Assembly: GCA_946406095.1 (NCBI GenBank)
Contig: CAMJJO010000095.1
Span: 1-6,677 of the forward strand
Length of the DNA: 6,677 nucleotides
Source of the DNA: an uncultured Bacteroidales bacterium
GTDB lineage: Bacteria > Bacteroidota > Bacteroidia > Bacteroidales > UBA932
Reading direction: 5' to 3'
The translations under genes were made by a program, and so were the position numbers. Below are positions 1 through 6,671 of this stretch, piece after piece (the first letter of the stretch is position 1; each line of letters starts with the position of its first letter). The notes beneath the pieces are model-generated. The model saw only the letters and a program-made list of their open reading frames with translations. It was not told where the DNA came from and made no database searches.

Positions 1-123
1 TTCGCCATCTGGATGAACGTCAACCTCGGAAAGGACGCCTTCGTGATCCAGTTCATCCTCTGCATTCTTTCCTCGTTCCTGGGGCTCTACAACTGGAGCA
101 GGAAGGGCAAGTATCTAGATTGA
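1..123 (+). CDS. C-terminal end of an unidentified membrane protein (partial)
   Basis: Frame 1 is open from the first base to a TGA at 121-123, giving 40 codons of a gene that starts outside the window. The translation contains a hydrophobic run (about residues 14-31, from FVIQFILCILSS on) that looks like a last transmembrane helix. It is followed by an aromatic Tyr-Asn-Trp and a short basic tail (WSRKGKYLD) that would sit on the cytoplasmic side by the positive-inside rule. The helix, Gly, Tyr/Trp and basic-tail pattern loosely recalls the end of PnuC-type vitamin transporters, but 40 residues are too few to assign a family and I do not claim one. The gene converges on the GH78 gene and overlaps its end by 9 bases, so there is no spacer for a terminator between them. 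That this is coding is inferred from the hydrophobic and basic composition and the clean tail-to-tail fit. Confidence 0.72.
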   Translation, partial: FAIWMNVNLGKDAFVIQFILCILSSFLGLYNWSRKGKYLD

Positions 124-2700
124 TACCCTGTAGCTTCCAGCCTCGTATTCCCTGCCCTCGCTTTCGCCAGGGAGGATAACCGTAGCGGTGGCGCCTTCGG
201 GGATGGTGAACTTCCAGGTCCAGTCATCTCCATCGTACTTCCAGGAGCTCTTGACAGTGCCTGCGGCCGACTCATATTCGGCATCGAGGCTGCCCAGACG
301 CTTGTCGGGCACGGGTGCCATTATAATATGCTTGAAGCCAGGTTCCGCCTTGTCGGCCGAGATGCCGGCAGCGGTTTCCCAGATCCACTCGCAGACGCAA
401 CCATAAGCATAGTGGTTGAAGCTGTTCATGCCTTTCGGACCCATTCCTTTTTCGAGGGTATAGCTGTTCCAGCGCTCCCAGATGGTGGTAGCGCCATTGT
501 CCACTGAATAGAGCCAGCTGGGGTTCTTGCGCTGGAAGAGGAGATCCCAGGCAATATCCACCATGCCGTTTTTGGTAAGGGTTTCCATAAGGATGGATGT
601 GCCGAGGAATCCCGTCTGGAGGCAGCCGTCGTGCTCCGCGAAATTGGCGCGCAGTCTGGCGCACATGGCATCCTTCGCTTTGCCCTCCACCAGTTCGTTC
701 CTCAGAGCGAACAGGGCAGGAGTCTGCATGGTATTGAGAATCTCGAGTTTGAAGGTGCCGTCTGGATTCATGAATCGGGTGCGGATATAATCCCTCGCTT
801 CTGCCTCCATCTGCCCGTACTTAGCGGCATCGCGACCGGTGGCGGCAGCCATATCCTTCATATATCCGGCATCCATCGCCCAGTAACAGGCGCCGAGATA
901 GCTCCAGTATTCCTTTCCTTCCGGACGACGCAGCCACTCGCCTTTCGGCCCGCGATAGAAAGCCCCGCGTCCGTTACTCTCGAGGGGTTCATAGCTCAGC
1001 CAGTCCGCCCACTCATAGTCCCCGTTTTCATCGGCGACCGCAGCGTGGTCGAACTTGGTTTCGTTCACATGAGACACGTATTTCTCCATCGCATCCCAGT
1101 TTTCGTCGATTATTGCGGTATCGCCGAATTGCTTCCACACGGTCCAAGGGACGATGACTCCGGCATCAGCCCATCCAAGACGCATCATATTTCCACCGTA
1201 CTGTGCCTTTGGTGCCACTCCGGGGAATGCTCCGGTCTCCGACTGGGAATCACGCATATCCCTCATCCACTTGTGGAAAAAGGCGTCGGTGTTGGCAAAG
1301 AATGTTCCGGTTTCCGTGAATACCTGCGTATCGGCGGTCCAACCGAGGCGCTCGTTGCGCTGAGGGCAGTCCGTGGGCACGGAAAGATAATTGGAAAGCT
1401 GCCCCCAATAGGTATTGGATATAAGTTTGTTGATCAGCTCGTCGCCGGTTTCGATCTGGCCGGTCTCGAGGTCCTTGCTGATAGAGGTCACCGGGATGGA
1501 GGCAATGCTCTTGATCTTGACCTCATCGGTGGCCGTGACCGAAATGTAGCGGTAGCCGAAGAAGGTGCAGCGTGGTTGATACCTCTCGTATCCTATTCCA
1601 TTGAAGGTATAGTCCGCGCGGAAACAGTCGGCCGGAGTGCGGAGATTGGTGCGGTGCACGCTCCCCTCGGGGCCGTCCATGCCGCGGCTCCTGGCGCCGT
1701 TGCCGTCGTTCAGAATCTCTCCGGGAAGGCAGGTCAGCACAGTCCCCTTCTTTGCCTTGAACTTGAAGTACGGAACAGCGGCGGCATTCTGCCCGAAGTC
1801 CACCACCAGGGTTTCGCCGGGTTTCAGGGTAATCATGCCACCGGAGTTGAATTCATCTTCTTTCACCACAGTTCCGAAGGCATCCTCACCGGCACCCTCC
1901 ACATCCTTCCAGATGTAGGCATACACGGGCTTGAGAGCCTTGTCGTAGCGATAATACACTTCCGCCCCCTCGCTGGGGAAAATCTTCCCGTGGAATTCAG
2001 TGTTGATTTCTGGGGTGGAAAGCTTGTTAGAGGCCTTGAAGCCAGGATGCTCGCGGGCATCGAAGGTTTCCCCGTCGAAGATGGCGGCGTGTTTCACAGG
2101 CCCTGCGATGCCGGCTTTCCAGGTCTCTGTGTCCGTGCCGAAAAGTTTCTTGGTGCCGTCGGAATAGGTAAGCTCCACCACGGAACGGAATGCACATTTG
2201 CGCCCCACCATCCCCTCATGGCCGGCTGGAGTGACAATCTTGTCCGCCCACCAGCCCGGGGTCACCTGGGCAGAGAAGACATTCTCTGCACCGGCCGCCG
2301 TCACCACGGCATCGCTGACGTCGTAAGTGAATGAATACTTGGTCTTTTCGTTGTGGGTAAAACCGGGCTTAAGCGCCTCTTCGCCTATCGGAGTGCCGTT
2401 CACGTAGAGTTCATAAACGCCCAGGCCGGCGGTCATCCAGACGGCCTTCTTCAGCCTCTTTTCGTTTTTGAACCCCGCCAGGAACCAACTCGCCCCGTCC
2501 GCCGCGAGATTATTCGTCTCACCCTGAACCTTTCCTTCCACTACAGGAGCATTTGCTGCGGAAATCCATTCAGACAAAGCCCATGCTGAATCATCCAGCG
2601 GTTCCGTACGTTCTCCGGCAATTCTTCTCGAGATATTGCAAGATTCAAAACTGAGGGCCGCTGCAGCGGCACACAAAACAATAAGCACCCTCTTTTCCAT
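115..2700 (-). CDS. Glycoside hydrolase family 78 alpha-L-rhamnosidase, exported
   Basis: This 861-residue protein hydrolyses terminal alpha-L-rhamnosyl residues by inversion, as known for GH78. The start at 2700 gives a signal peptide (basic MEKR, then a hydrophobic run to about residue 18). Cys21 after Phe-Glu-Ser is a poor but possible lipobox, so lipoprotein or periplasmic location is open. Domains in order: beta-sandwich Bac_rhamnosid_N (about 85-235, with VYELYVNG at 95-102), a second beta domain (about 285-395, with VDFGQN at 300-305), the (alpha/alpha)6 catalytic barrel (about 405-770) and a C-terminal beta domain (about 772-855). The family signature DCPQRNERLGWTAD is at 444-457, with Asp444, Glu450 (likely general acid) and Asp457. 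IWERW at 740-744 supplies Glu742 (likely general base), and His763 lies in FNHYAYG. Length is normal and no key residue is missing. It is last in the operon, 25 bases after the GH27 stop, with no clear Shine-Dalgarno. The exact glycan target cannot be read from the sequence. Confidence 0.95.
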   Translation of the reverse strand: MEKRVLIVLCAAAAALSFESCNISRRIAGERTEPLDDSAWALSEWISAANAPVVEGKVQGETNNLAADGASWFLAGFKNEKRLKKAVWMTAGLGVYELYVNGTPIGEEALKPGFTHNEKTKYSFTYDVSDAVVTAAGAENVFSAQVTPGWWADKIVTPAGHEGMVGRKCAFRSVVELTYSDGTKKLFGTDTETWKAGIAGPVKHAAIFDGETFDAREHPGFKASNKLSTPEINTEFHGKIFPSEGAEVYYRYDKALKPVYAYIWKDVEGAGEDAFGTVVKEDEFNSGGMITLKPGETLVVDFGQNAAAVPYFKFKAKKGTVLTCLPGEILNDGNGARSRGMDGPEGSVHRTNLRTPADCFRADYTFNGIGYERYQPRCTFFGYRYISVTATDEVKIKSIASIPVTSISKDLETGQIETGDELINKLISNTYWGQLSNYLSVPTDCPQRNERLGWTADTQVFTETGTFFANTDAFFHKWMRDMRDSQSETGAFPGVAPKAQYGGNMMRLGWADAGVIVPWTVWKQFGDTAIIDENWDAMEKYVSHVNETKFDHAAVADENGDYEWADWLSYEPLESNGRGAFYRGPKGEWLRRPEGKEYWSYLGACYWAMDAGYMKDMAAATGRDAAKYGQMEAEARDYIRTRFMNPDGTFKLEILNTMQTPALFALRNELVEGKAKDAMCARLRANFAEHDGCLQTGFLGTSILMETLTKNGMVDIAWDLLFQRKNPSWLYSVDNGATTIWERWNSYTLEKGMGPKGMNSFNHYAYGCVCEWIWETAAGISADKAEPGFKHIIMAPVPDKRLGSLDAEYESAAGTVKSSWKYDGDDWTWKFTIPEGATATVILPGESEGREYEAGSYRVSI

Positions 2701-2725
2701 AGGCTTTCGCTTTAAAGTAGCTTTA

Positions 2726-4321
2726 TCATTTGACTCTGAGGTAATCTATGAGTGCGGGAATCTCCGTCTGAGCGTTGATAATCTTGACCTTGTTGCATCC
2801 GGTGTGGAACTTCAGGGTCAGCGGTACGCTCCCAAATCCTTCTGTAGCAGGGAGTTCCACTTCCTGGGTCCTGCCATTCACATCCAACGTCAGGCTGCAG
2901 GCTTCGGAAGAGCAGTACACCAGTTCCGCCTCGCACTTTCCGCCACTGAAACGGTGTACGTCCAGTTCCAAACGGTTATCTTCCGATCCGCCAAGCCCCC
3001 GGACCACCGCACCGCAGGATGCACCTTCCGTAGGCACGTAATCCGCACCGCCCTTGCCTATATCGTTGTAGGTGGGAATGAATCCCCACTCAGCCTCGTA
3101 ATTCTTCTGTTCGATTCCTTTCAAACCCTTGACAGTCAGGATCTTTGCACTGTGGGCAGGCAGTTCCATACTGATACGATCCACGTTTCCTAGGTCTTCC
3201 CTGCGCACGACATCACGCAGCTTCACTTCGCCCTCGAATGCCAGCAGTTCCAGAGGGCATTCGAAATGATGGGGCTCATCCGAAGGGTTGTAGAGCGCCA
3301 CCGCCCTTTCCTTGCCACGGTGGATCTTGATATCCTTCACCAGCACATATCCAACTCCGTCATACTTGACCACCTGCGGCTGGATACCAAGCGGGTCCTG
3401 GTTGAGTGCGATCAGTTCGGGGTTGGTCACCAGCTGGCGGGTATCGTCCGGCAGATATGCCAGGTCGCATCCGAGCATCAGCGGCGAGCTCATGATGCAC
3501 CAGAGGCCGAAGTGGGCTTCTTCCTCCTGGAAGGTAAGGCCCTTGCCCCTCAGCAGGCCGGATGCTTTGTTGCCATAGCCCACCACCAGCATATCCATGT
3601 CGTTGTATTTGCCGCCTCCTGTGTAGGCCGACAGATACATATTCTTGCCCATCACATACACTATCGACTTCCATTCGGGGTAGATGTCCCCGCTTATGCG
3701 CCAGGAATCCCCCGCCTCGTTCACCCAGGTGCCGGGATAGTGCCAGCGGCAGATATTGACTTTCACAGGGTGCGTGGAAACGCTGTCGATGACCTCTCGG
3801 ATACGCAGGTAGCGTTCTTTTTCGGAGAGTTTCAGGTGGTTGCCGCCGCAGAAATCTATCTTGATGAAATCGAAACCCCAGTCATTGAAATAAACCTGGG
3901 CATCCTGGATGTCGTGGCCCCAGAGGCCGGCTCCCATTCCGTAAATATCCTTGTTGTATCCGCTGCCGCAGGTATTGTCGCCGGCATCACTGTAGATACC
4001 TGCCTTGAGCCCCAGGGAGTGGATATGATCCGCCACCTGACGCAGTCCGCCCGGGAACCGGATGGGGTTCGGGGTCATGAATCCCCGGCTGTCCCGGAAT
4101 CCGAAATGCCCGTCGTCGATATTGACATAATTGAATCCCGCGTCGGCCAGCCCCGTGGATTTGAGAAGGTCTGCCTGCTGCATTATCAGGGTGTCGGAAA
4201 TATCGACCATGAACGCATTCCAACTGGCCCAGCCCATCATAGGGGGCTGGACTTTTTCCGTCGGATGCGAACAAGCGACAGCCATTACTGCAGTGAGAAT
4301 GATAATGTGGATTCTTTTCAT
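2726..4321 (-). CDS. Glycoside hydrolase family 27 (alpha-galactosidase-like) lipoprotein with C-terminal CBM6/35-like domain
   Basis: This 531-residue exported glycosidase is probably a retaining alpha-galactosidase. A short signal peptide ends at MAVAC, making Cys17 a likely lipidation site. The GH27 barrel runs from about 27 to 315: PPMMGWASWN at 26-35, YVNIDD at 65-70, GIYSDAG at 108-114, KIDFC at 154-158 (nucleophile Asp156), WRISGD at 207-212 (acid/base Asp212), YNDMDML at 239-245 and ALNQDPLG at 305-312. Cys118 and Cys158 match the family's conserved disulphide. A beta domain follows (about 316-398), then a CBM6/35-like domain (about 405-531, opening NYEAEWGF and ending LIDYLRV). Against human alpha-galactosidase A, most sugar contacts are kept, but the residue equivalent to Glu203 is Arg192 (CRW instead of CEW), and Cys-Trp after the Asp pair is Gly-His. 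Substrate may therefore differ from plain alpha-galactose; beta-L-arabinopyranoside is another GH27 activity. The ATG overlaps the mntP stop by 4 bases, so translation is probably coupled. Confidence 0.92.
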   Translation of the reverse strand: MKRIHIIILTAVMAVACSHPTEKVQPPMMGWASWNAFMVDISDTLIMQQADLLKSTGLADAGFNYVNIDDGHFGFRDSRGFMTPNPIRFPGGLRQVADHIHSLGLKAGIYSDAGDNTCGSGYNKDIYGMGAGLWGHDIQDAQVYFNDWGFDFIKIDFCGGNHLKLSEKERYLRIREVIDSVSTHPVKVNICRWHYPGTWVNEAGDSWRISGDIYPEWKSIVYVMGKNMYLSAYTGGGKYNDMDMLVVGYGNKASGLLRGKGLTFQEEEAHFGLWCIMSSPLMLGCDLAYLPDDTRQLVTNPELIALNQDPLGIQPQVVKYDGVGYVLVKDIKIHRGKERAVALYNPSDEPHHFECPLELLAFEGEVKLRDVVRREDLGNVDRISMELPAHSAKILTVKGLKGIEQKNYEAEWGFIPTYNDIGKGGADYVPTEGASCGAVVRGLGGSEDNRLELDVHRFSGGKCEAELVYCSSEACSLTLDVNGRTQEVELPATEGFGSVPLTLKFHTGCNKVKIINAQTEIPALIDYLRVK

Positions 4322-4893
4322 AATATGTGAAGTATCATATTAAGTCCTATTGCTATGAGCACCACTCCGCCGAAGATCCGGGCAGCGTTGCCGAAGCGGC
4401 GCCCCAGAGCCTTGCCGCCGGCGAGCCCGGCCACTACCGAAAGTGCCGTGACTGCAAAGACGAAGGCAAGCGGGATCAGCATTCCTCTGAACGGGACTCC
4501 TTCCATCGAACTGGCAGCCCCCACCGCAAGCGCGTCGATGCTGGTGGCGATTCCGGCAAGTATGATATTGCGGAGGCCGTCGAGACGAAGTTGCTCTTCC
4601 GCACCCCGGATGCCGCCGATCAGAAGGGATCCTCCCACATAGAGAAGGAGGGCGAAGCCGATCCATCCCGCATACTTGCTGACAAGTGCGTACAACGCGC
4701 TTCCCAAAAACCATCCTGCGAACATCAGGGCCGTCTGGATGATGGCGAAGGCCAGGGCGATGACGGCAATTCCCTTGCTGCCGGAACCACTATTTTCGCC
4801 GGAGTTTGCCAGGCCGGTTCCGGAACAGAGGGAAACGGCAAAACAATCGGCGCAGAGCGAAACGGCTATGAGGAAGGCTTCGAGTATGCTCAT
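4318..4893 (-). CDS. mntP: Manganese efflux pump MntP (YebN/UPF0059 family)
   Basis: This 191-residue inner-membrane protein should export Mn2+ and protect the cell from manganese excess, as known for E. coli MntP. The family's internal repeat is visible: ADCFAVSLCSG at 15-25 and SIDALAVGAASS at 118-129, with Asp16 and Asp120 corresponding to the membrane-embedded acidic residues of the family (Asp16 and Asp118 in E. coli). About six hydrophobic helices can be traced (roughly 4-22, 41-59, 63-92, 108-127, 137-158, 172-190). The cytoplasmic stretch after helix three carries the IRGAEE motif typical of the family. Length matches the usual 180-195. The start at 4893 overlaps the recR stop by 4 bases (ATGA), and the stop overlaps the GH27 start the same way, so all three are probably translationally coupled. 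No manganese riboswitch can lie directly before it because the upstream sequence is recR coding DNA. Any metal control would have to act at the operon promoter or internally. Confidence 0.93.
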   Translation of the reverse strand: MSILEAFLIAVSLCADCFAVSLCSGTGLANSGENSGSGSKGIAVIALAFAIIQTALMFAGWFLGSALYALVSKYAGWIGFALLLYVGGSLLIGGIRGAEEQLRLDGLRNIILAGIATSIDALAVGAASSMEGVPFRGMLIPLAFVFAVTALSVVAGLAGGKALGRRFGNAARIFGGVVLIAIGLNMILHIL

Positions 4894-5504
4894 TGCGGAC
4901 GGAATTCCTGACGGTTGACAATGGAACGGCCGAGGGTGAGGGAATCGGCATATTCAAGGTCGTCCCCGAACCCGAGGCCGCGGGCGAGAGTGGAGACCCT
5001 GGCGGCCAGGCCGGCAATCTTACGGTAAATATAGAAAGATGTCGTCTCCCCTTCCACGTCTCCGCTTAGGGCGAGGATCACCTCCGCCTTTCCGGGGGCT
5101 TTCCCGAGCCTCTCCACCAGGGCTTCGATGGCCAGATCTCCCGGGCCGATGCCGTTGATGGGGGAGATGATGCCGCCAAGAACATGGTAGACCCCGTGGT
5201 ACTGGCCGGTGGCCTCGATGCTCATCACATCCCGCACGCTCTCCACAACGCAGATGGTGTCGTGGTCTCTCTTGGCATCGCCGCAGATACCGCAGATCTC
5301 GGAATCAGCTATCATATTGCACTCCTTGCAATAATGGACGTTTTCTGCGAGACTGTCGATGGCGCCGGCAAAGTGGTGGATGTTCTCGGCCGGCTGGCGA
5401 AGCAGGTGCAGGGCAAGGCGCAGTGCACTTCGTGCACCGACCCCGGGCAGCGAGGAGATAGCCTCCACCGCCTCCTGCAAAACTTTAGAAGGGTAATCAA
5501 TCAT
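4890..5504 (-). CDS. recR: Recombination mediator protein RecR
   Basis: This 204-residue cytoplasmic protein is RecR, which works with RecO (and RecF) to load RecA on single-stranded gaps during recombinational repair. Features in order: helix-hairpin-helix around LPGVGARSA (19-27), a four-cysteine zinc finger with Cys59, Cys62, Cys71 and Cys74 (CKEC and CGIC), and a Toprim domain from about 84 (CVVES at 85-89, VYHVLGGIISPINGIGP at 105-121). A conserved C-terminal segment ends LGRSIVNR (191-198). I chose the ATG at 5502-5504 (MIDYPSKVLQ) because it fits the family N-terminus and normal length of about 200. The reading frame stays open upstream to 5597, but the extra 31 residues are low-complexity, AT-rich and run through the promoter-like box. 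It is the first gene of the minus-strand operon and divergent from corA. Resemblance to Bacteroides RecR as remembered is strong across its whole length. Confidence 0.97.
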   Translation of the reverse strand: MIDYPSKVLQEAVEAISSLPGVGARSALRLALHLLRQPAENIHHFAGAIDSLAENVHYCKECNMIADSEICGICGDAKRDHDTICVVESVRDVMSIEATGQYHGVYHVLGGIISPINGIGPGDLAIEALVERLGKAPGKAEVILALSGDVEGETTSFYIYRKIAGLAARVSTLARGLGFGDDLEYADSLTLGRSIVNRQEFRPQ

Positions 5505-5512
5505 TTCCAGTA

Positions 5513-5520
5513 CAAATATA
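5513..5520 (-). promoter_or_regulatory. Candidate Bacteroidetes -7 box (TATATTTG) for the recR operon
   Basis: Read on the minus strand, the eight bases are TATATTTG, a full match to the Bacteroidetes -7 consensus TAnnTTTG, set in an AT-rich stretch (5509-5534). No clear TTTG -33 element is visible about 20 bases further upstream. If transcription started the usual 4-6 bases downstream, it would begin near 5508, only about 4 bases before the recR ATG, giving an almost leaderless message. Short matches like this occur by chance in AT-rich DNA, so this is a candidate only. Confidence 0.45.
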
Positions 5521-5597
5521 TAAAATATTATTTGAATGTGGAGCCATGGGAGACGACAGTAGGGGGCATGGGTTTCCTTCCCAATGTAAAAAAACAC

Positions 5598-5637
5598 GCA
5601 AATGTGGGCGAAAAAAGAAATTTTTGCCTACATTTGC
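5598..5637. repeat. 40-base palindrome: inverted repeat in the recR-corA intergenic region
   Basis: The arm GCAAATGTGGGC (5598-5609) is the inverse of GCCTACATTTGC (5626-5637), with 11 of 12 positions matching. Inward from the arms, G5610/T5625 can form a G-U pair and AAAA (5611-5614) pairs with TTTT (5621-5624). As RNA it would be a stem of about 17 pairs with a 6-base loop. The right arm contains the TACATTTG box, and the left arm carries CACATTTG on the other strand. It could be a two-fold operator for a dimeric regulator, a pair of back-to-back promoters, or a cruciform or hairpin. It does not resemble a standard intrinsic terminator because no T-run follows the stem. Confidence 0.8.
5629..5636 (+). 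promoter_or_regulatory. Candidate Bacteroidetes -7 box (TACATTTG) for corA
   Basis: TACATTTG matches the Bacteroidetes -7 consensus TAnnTTTG exactly. A possible weak -33 element is TGTG at 5603-5606, 22 bases upstream, which is a little far and differs from TTTG at one base. Transcription would start near 5641, leaving an untranslated leader of about 80 bases before the corA ATG at 5724. The box lies wholly inside the right arm of the 5598-5637 palindrome, so a protein bound there would be placed to control it. Confidence 0.55.
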
Positions 5638-5639
5638 AG

Positions 5640-5662
5640 GCTGACTTGTCCGTGACGTCAGC
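5640..5662. repeat. Short inverted repeat GCTGAC/GTCAGC in the corA leader
   Basis: GCTGAC (5640-5645) is an exact inverse of GTCAGC (5657-5662), with an 11-base spacer. The right part includes the palindrome TGACGTCA (5653-5660). It lies right at the predicted corA transcription start, so it could be a small 5' hairpin or an operator half-site pair. A six-base inverted repeat is easily found by chance, so significance is low. Confidence 0.35.
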
Positions 5663-5681
5663 TAACCCGTAAATATTAACC

Positions 5682-5719
5682 CTTCCAGCGCCCTAGGAGC
5701 GCCGGGAACAAATTGGAAG
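5682..5719 (+). promoter_or_regulatory. Possible corA leader hairpin covering the ribosome binding site
   Basis: CTTCCA (5682-5687) can pair fully with TGGAAG (5714-5719). That second strand holds GGAAG, the only Shine-Dalgarno-like stretch before the corA ATG, ending 4 bases before it. Nested inside, GCGC (5688-5691) can pair with GCGC (5699-5702) around CCTAGGA. Folded this way the RNA would hide the ribosome binding site. Control of magnesium transporter genes by their leaders is known elsewhere, but I do not recognise a named riboswitch class here, and Bacteroidetes often do not depend on Shine-Dalgarno pairing. Confidence 0.35.
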
Positions 5720-5723
5720 TGGA

Positions 5724-6671
5724 ATGATCAGCATTTTCTACAAGCAAGGAGCTGACATTAACGTAAGCCAGCACGAAACGGATTTTGCCAAGCTGAGCAA
5801 AGAGAACGTGCTTTGGATAGATCTCCTGTCTCCCACAGGAGATGAAAAACGCGCGACAGAAAGCTTTCTGGGGACCGAGATCCAAAGCCGGGCGACGGCC
5901 GAGGAGATCGAGAGTTCATCCCGTTTTTCCGAGAATGACCGGGCGATTTTCGCCAATACGAACTTCCTGTCGCCGGCCGATGACCAAATGGCCATCGACC
6001 CTGTGTCGTTCATCCTGGTGGGAGACGTACTGACCACACTGCGCGAAATACCTCTAAGGTCTTTCACCTCGCTGCAACGCCGCATTCAAGCGAGGCCGGC
6101 TCAGTTCGGCAGCGGTTGGACGGTGTTCCTTTCCATAATGGATCAGCGTGTCGACCTTGATGCAGATATCATCGAGCTGATGGCGAAGGACACTTCGCAG
6201 TTCAGCAAGCGCATCAATCAGAAGGAGGATATAAACGAAGACTTCCTCTTGGATATCAATCAGTTGCAGGAGAATGCGATGTTCGTTCGCGAGAACATCG
6301 TGGATAAGCAGCGCCTGATTACGAACCTGCTGAAGAGCGGCCGTACGCCGGATATCTACGATGCCAAGTTGAACGTACTTCTGCAGGATATCGGGTCGCT
6401 CATCAATCACACGAACTTCACTTTCGAGAGGCTGGAGTATATGCAGGAGACCGTCGTGGGTATCATCAACCTGGACCAGAACAACATAATGAAGATCTTC
6501 ACCTTCATTTCGCTGTTGCTGATGCCTGCCACCCTGGTTGCAAGTTTCTATGGAATGAACGTGAAACTTCCCTTCGACGGCTGGCAGTGGGCCTGGGTTC
6601 TGCTTCTCGGGCTTATGGCCCTCATCGTCTTCGGAGCCTGGTTCATCTTCCACCGGAAGAAGATGCTATAG
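5724..6671 (+). CDS. corA: CorA-family magnesium/divalent cation transporter
   Basis: This 315-residue inner-membrane protein should form the pentameric CorA channel that takes up Mg2+ (and possibly Co2+ or Ni2+). The large N-terminal cytoplasmic domain spans about 1-250, with a long acidic and polar helical stretch (about 140-255) that would form the funnel and stalk helix. Transmembrane helix 1 is about 256-276 and ends in the family signature YGMN (276-279, Gly277-Met278-Asn279), which forms the ion selectivity loop. After a short loop (VKLPFDGWQW), helix 2 covers about 288-308, and the protein ends in a basic tail (HRKKML), as expected for the cytoplasmic C-terminus. Length is close to E. 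coli CorA (316). The ATG at 5724 follows GGAAG at a spacing of 4 bases, and stop TAG is at 6669-6671. It is divergent from recR. The loop lacks the MPEL-type extension of E. coli CorA, as in many other members, so ion preference cannot be read off. Confidence 0.93.
   Translation: MISIFYKQGADINVSQHETDFAKLSKENVLWIDLLSPTGDEKRATESFLGTEIQSRATAEEIESSSRFSENDRAIFANTNFLSPADDQMAIDPVSFILVGDVLTTLREIPLRSFTSLQRRIQARPAQFGSGWTVFLSIMDQRVDLDADIIELMAKDTSQFSKRINQKEDINEDFLLDINQLQENAMFVRENIVDKQRLITNLLKSGRTPDIYDAKLNVLLQDIGSLINHTNFTFERLEYMQETVVGIINLDQNNIMKIFTFISLLLMPATLVASFYGMNVKLPFDGWQWAWVLLLGLMALIVFGAWFIFHRKKML

Noticed and set aside
631..2334. A 567-codon open frame on the plus strand, opposite the GH78 gene
   Set aside because: It lies wholly inside a confidently identified GH78 gene. 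Its translation has no recognisable domain and is rich in His, Gly, Val and Ile, as expected from the reverse complement of GC-rich coding DNA.
115..4321. A classical polysaccharide utilization locus
   Set aside because: Only two glycosidases are present. No susC/susD-like genes, hybrid two-component sensor, sigma/anti-sigma pair or sugar catabolic genes are found in the window.
3266..4330. A 354-codon open frame on the plus strand, opposite the GH27 gene
   Set aside because: It is antisense to a gene with clear catalytic motifs, has no family signature, and has the same His/Val/Ile-rich composition typical of antisense frames.
4327..4911. A 194-codon open frame on the plus strand, opposite mntP
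   Set aside because: It is highly charged and low-complexity (Gly, Glu, Asp, Lys, Arg), which is what the reverse complement of a membrane-protein gene yields. mntP explains this DNA.
5505..5597. Upstream extension of recR to an ATG at 5597 (31 extra residues)
   Set aside because: The extension runs through AT-rich intergenic DNA and a promoter-like box, has no similarity to RecR N-termini, and would make the protein unusually long at 235 residues.
5598..5637. Intrinsic transcription terminator
   Set aside because: The hairpin is strong, but there is no T-run after either arm, and it lies between two divergent gene starts, where no terminator is needed.
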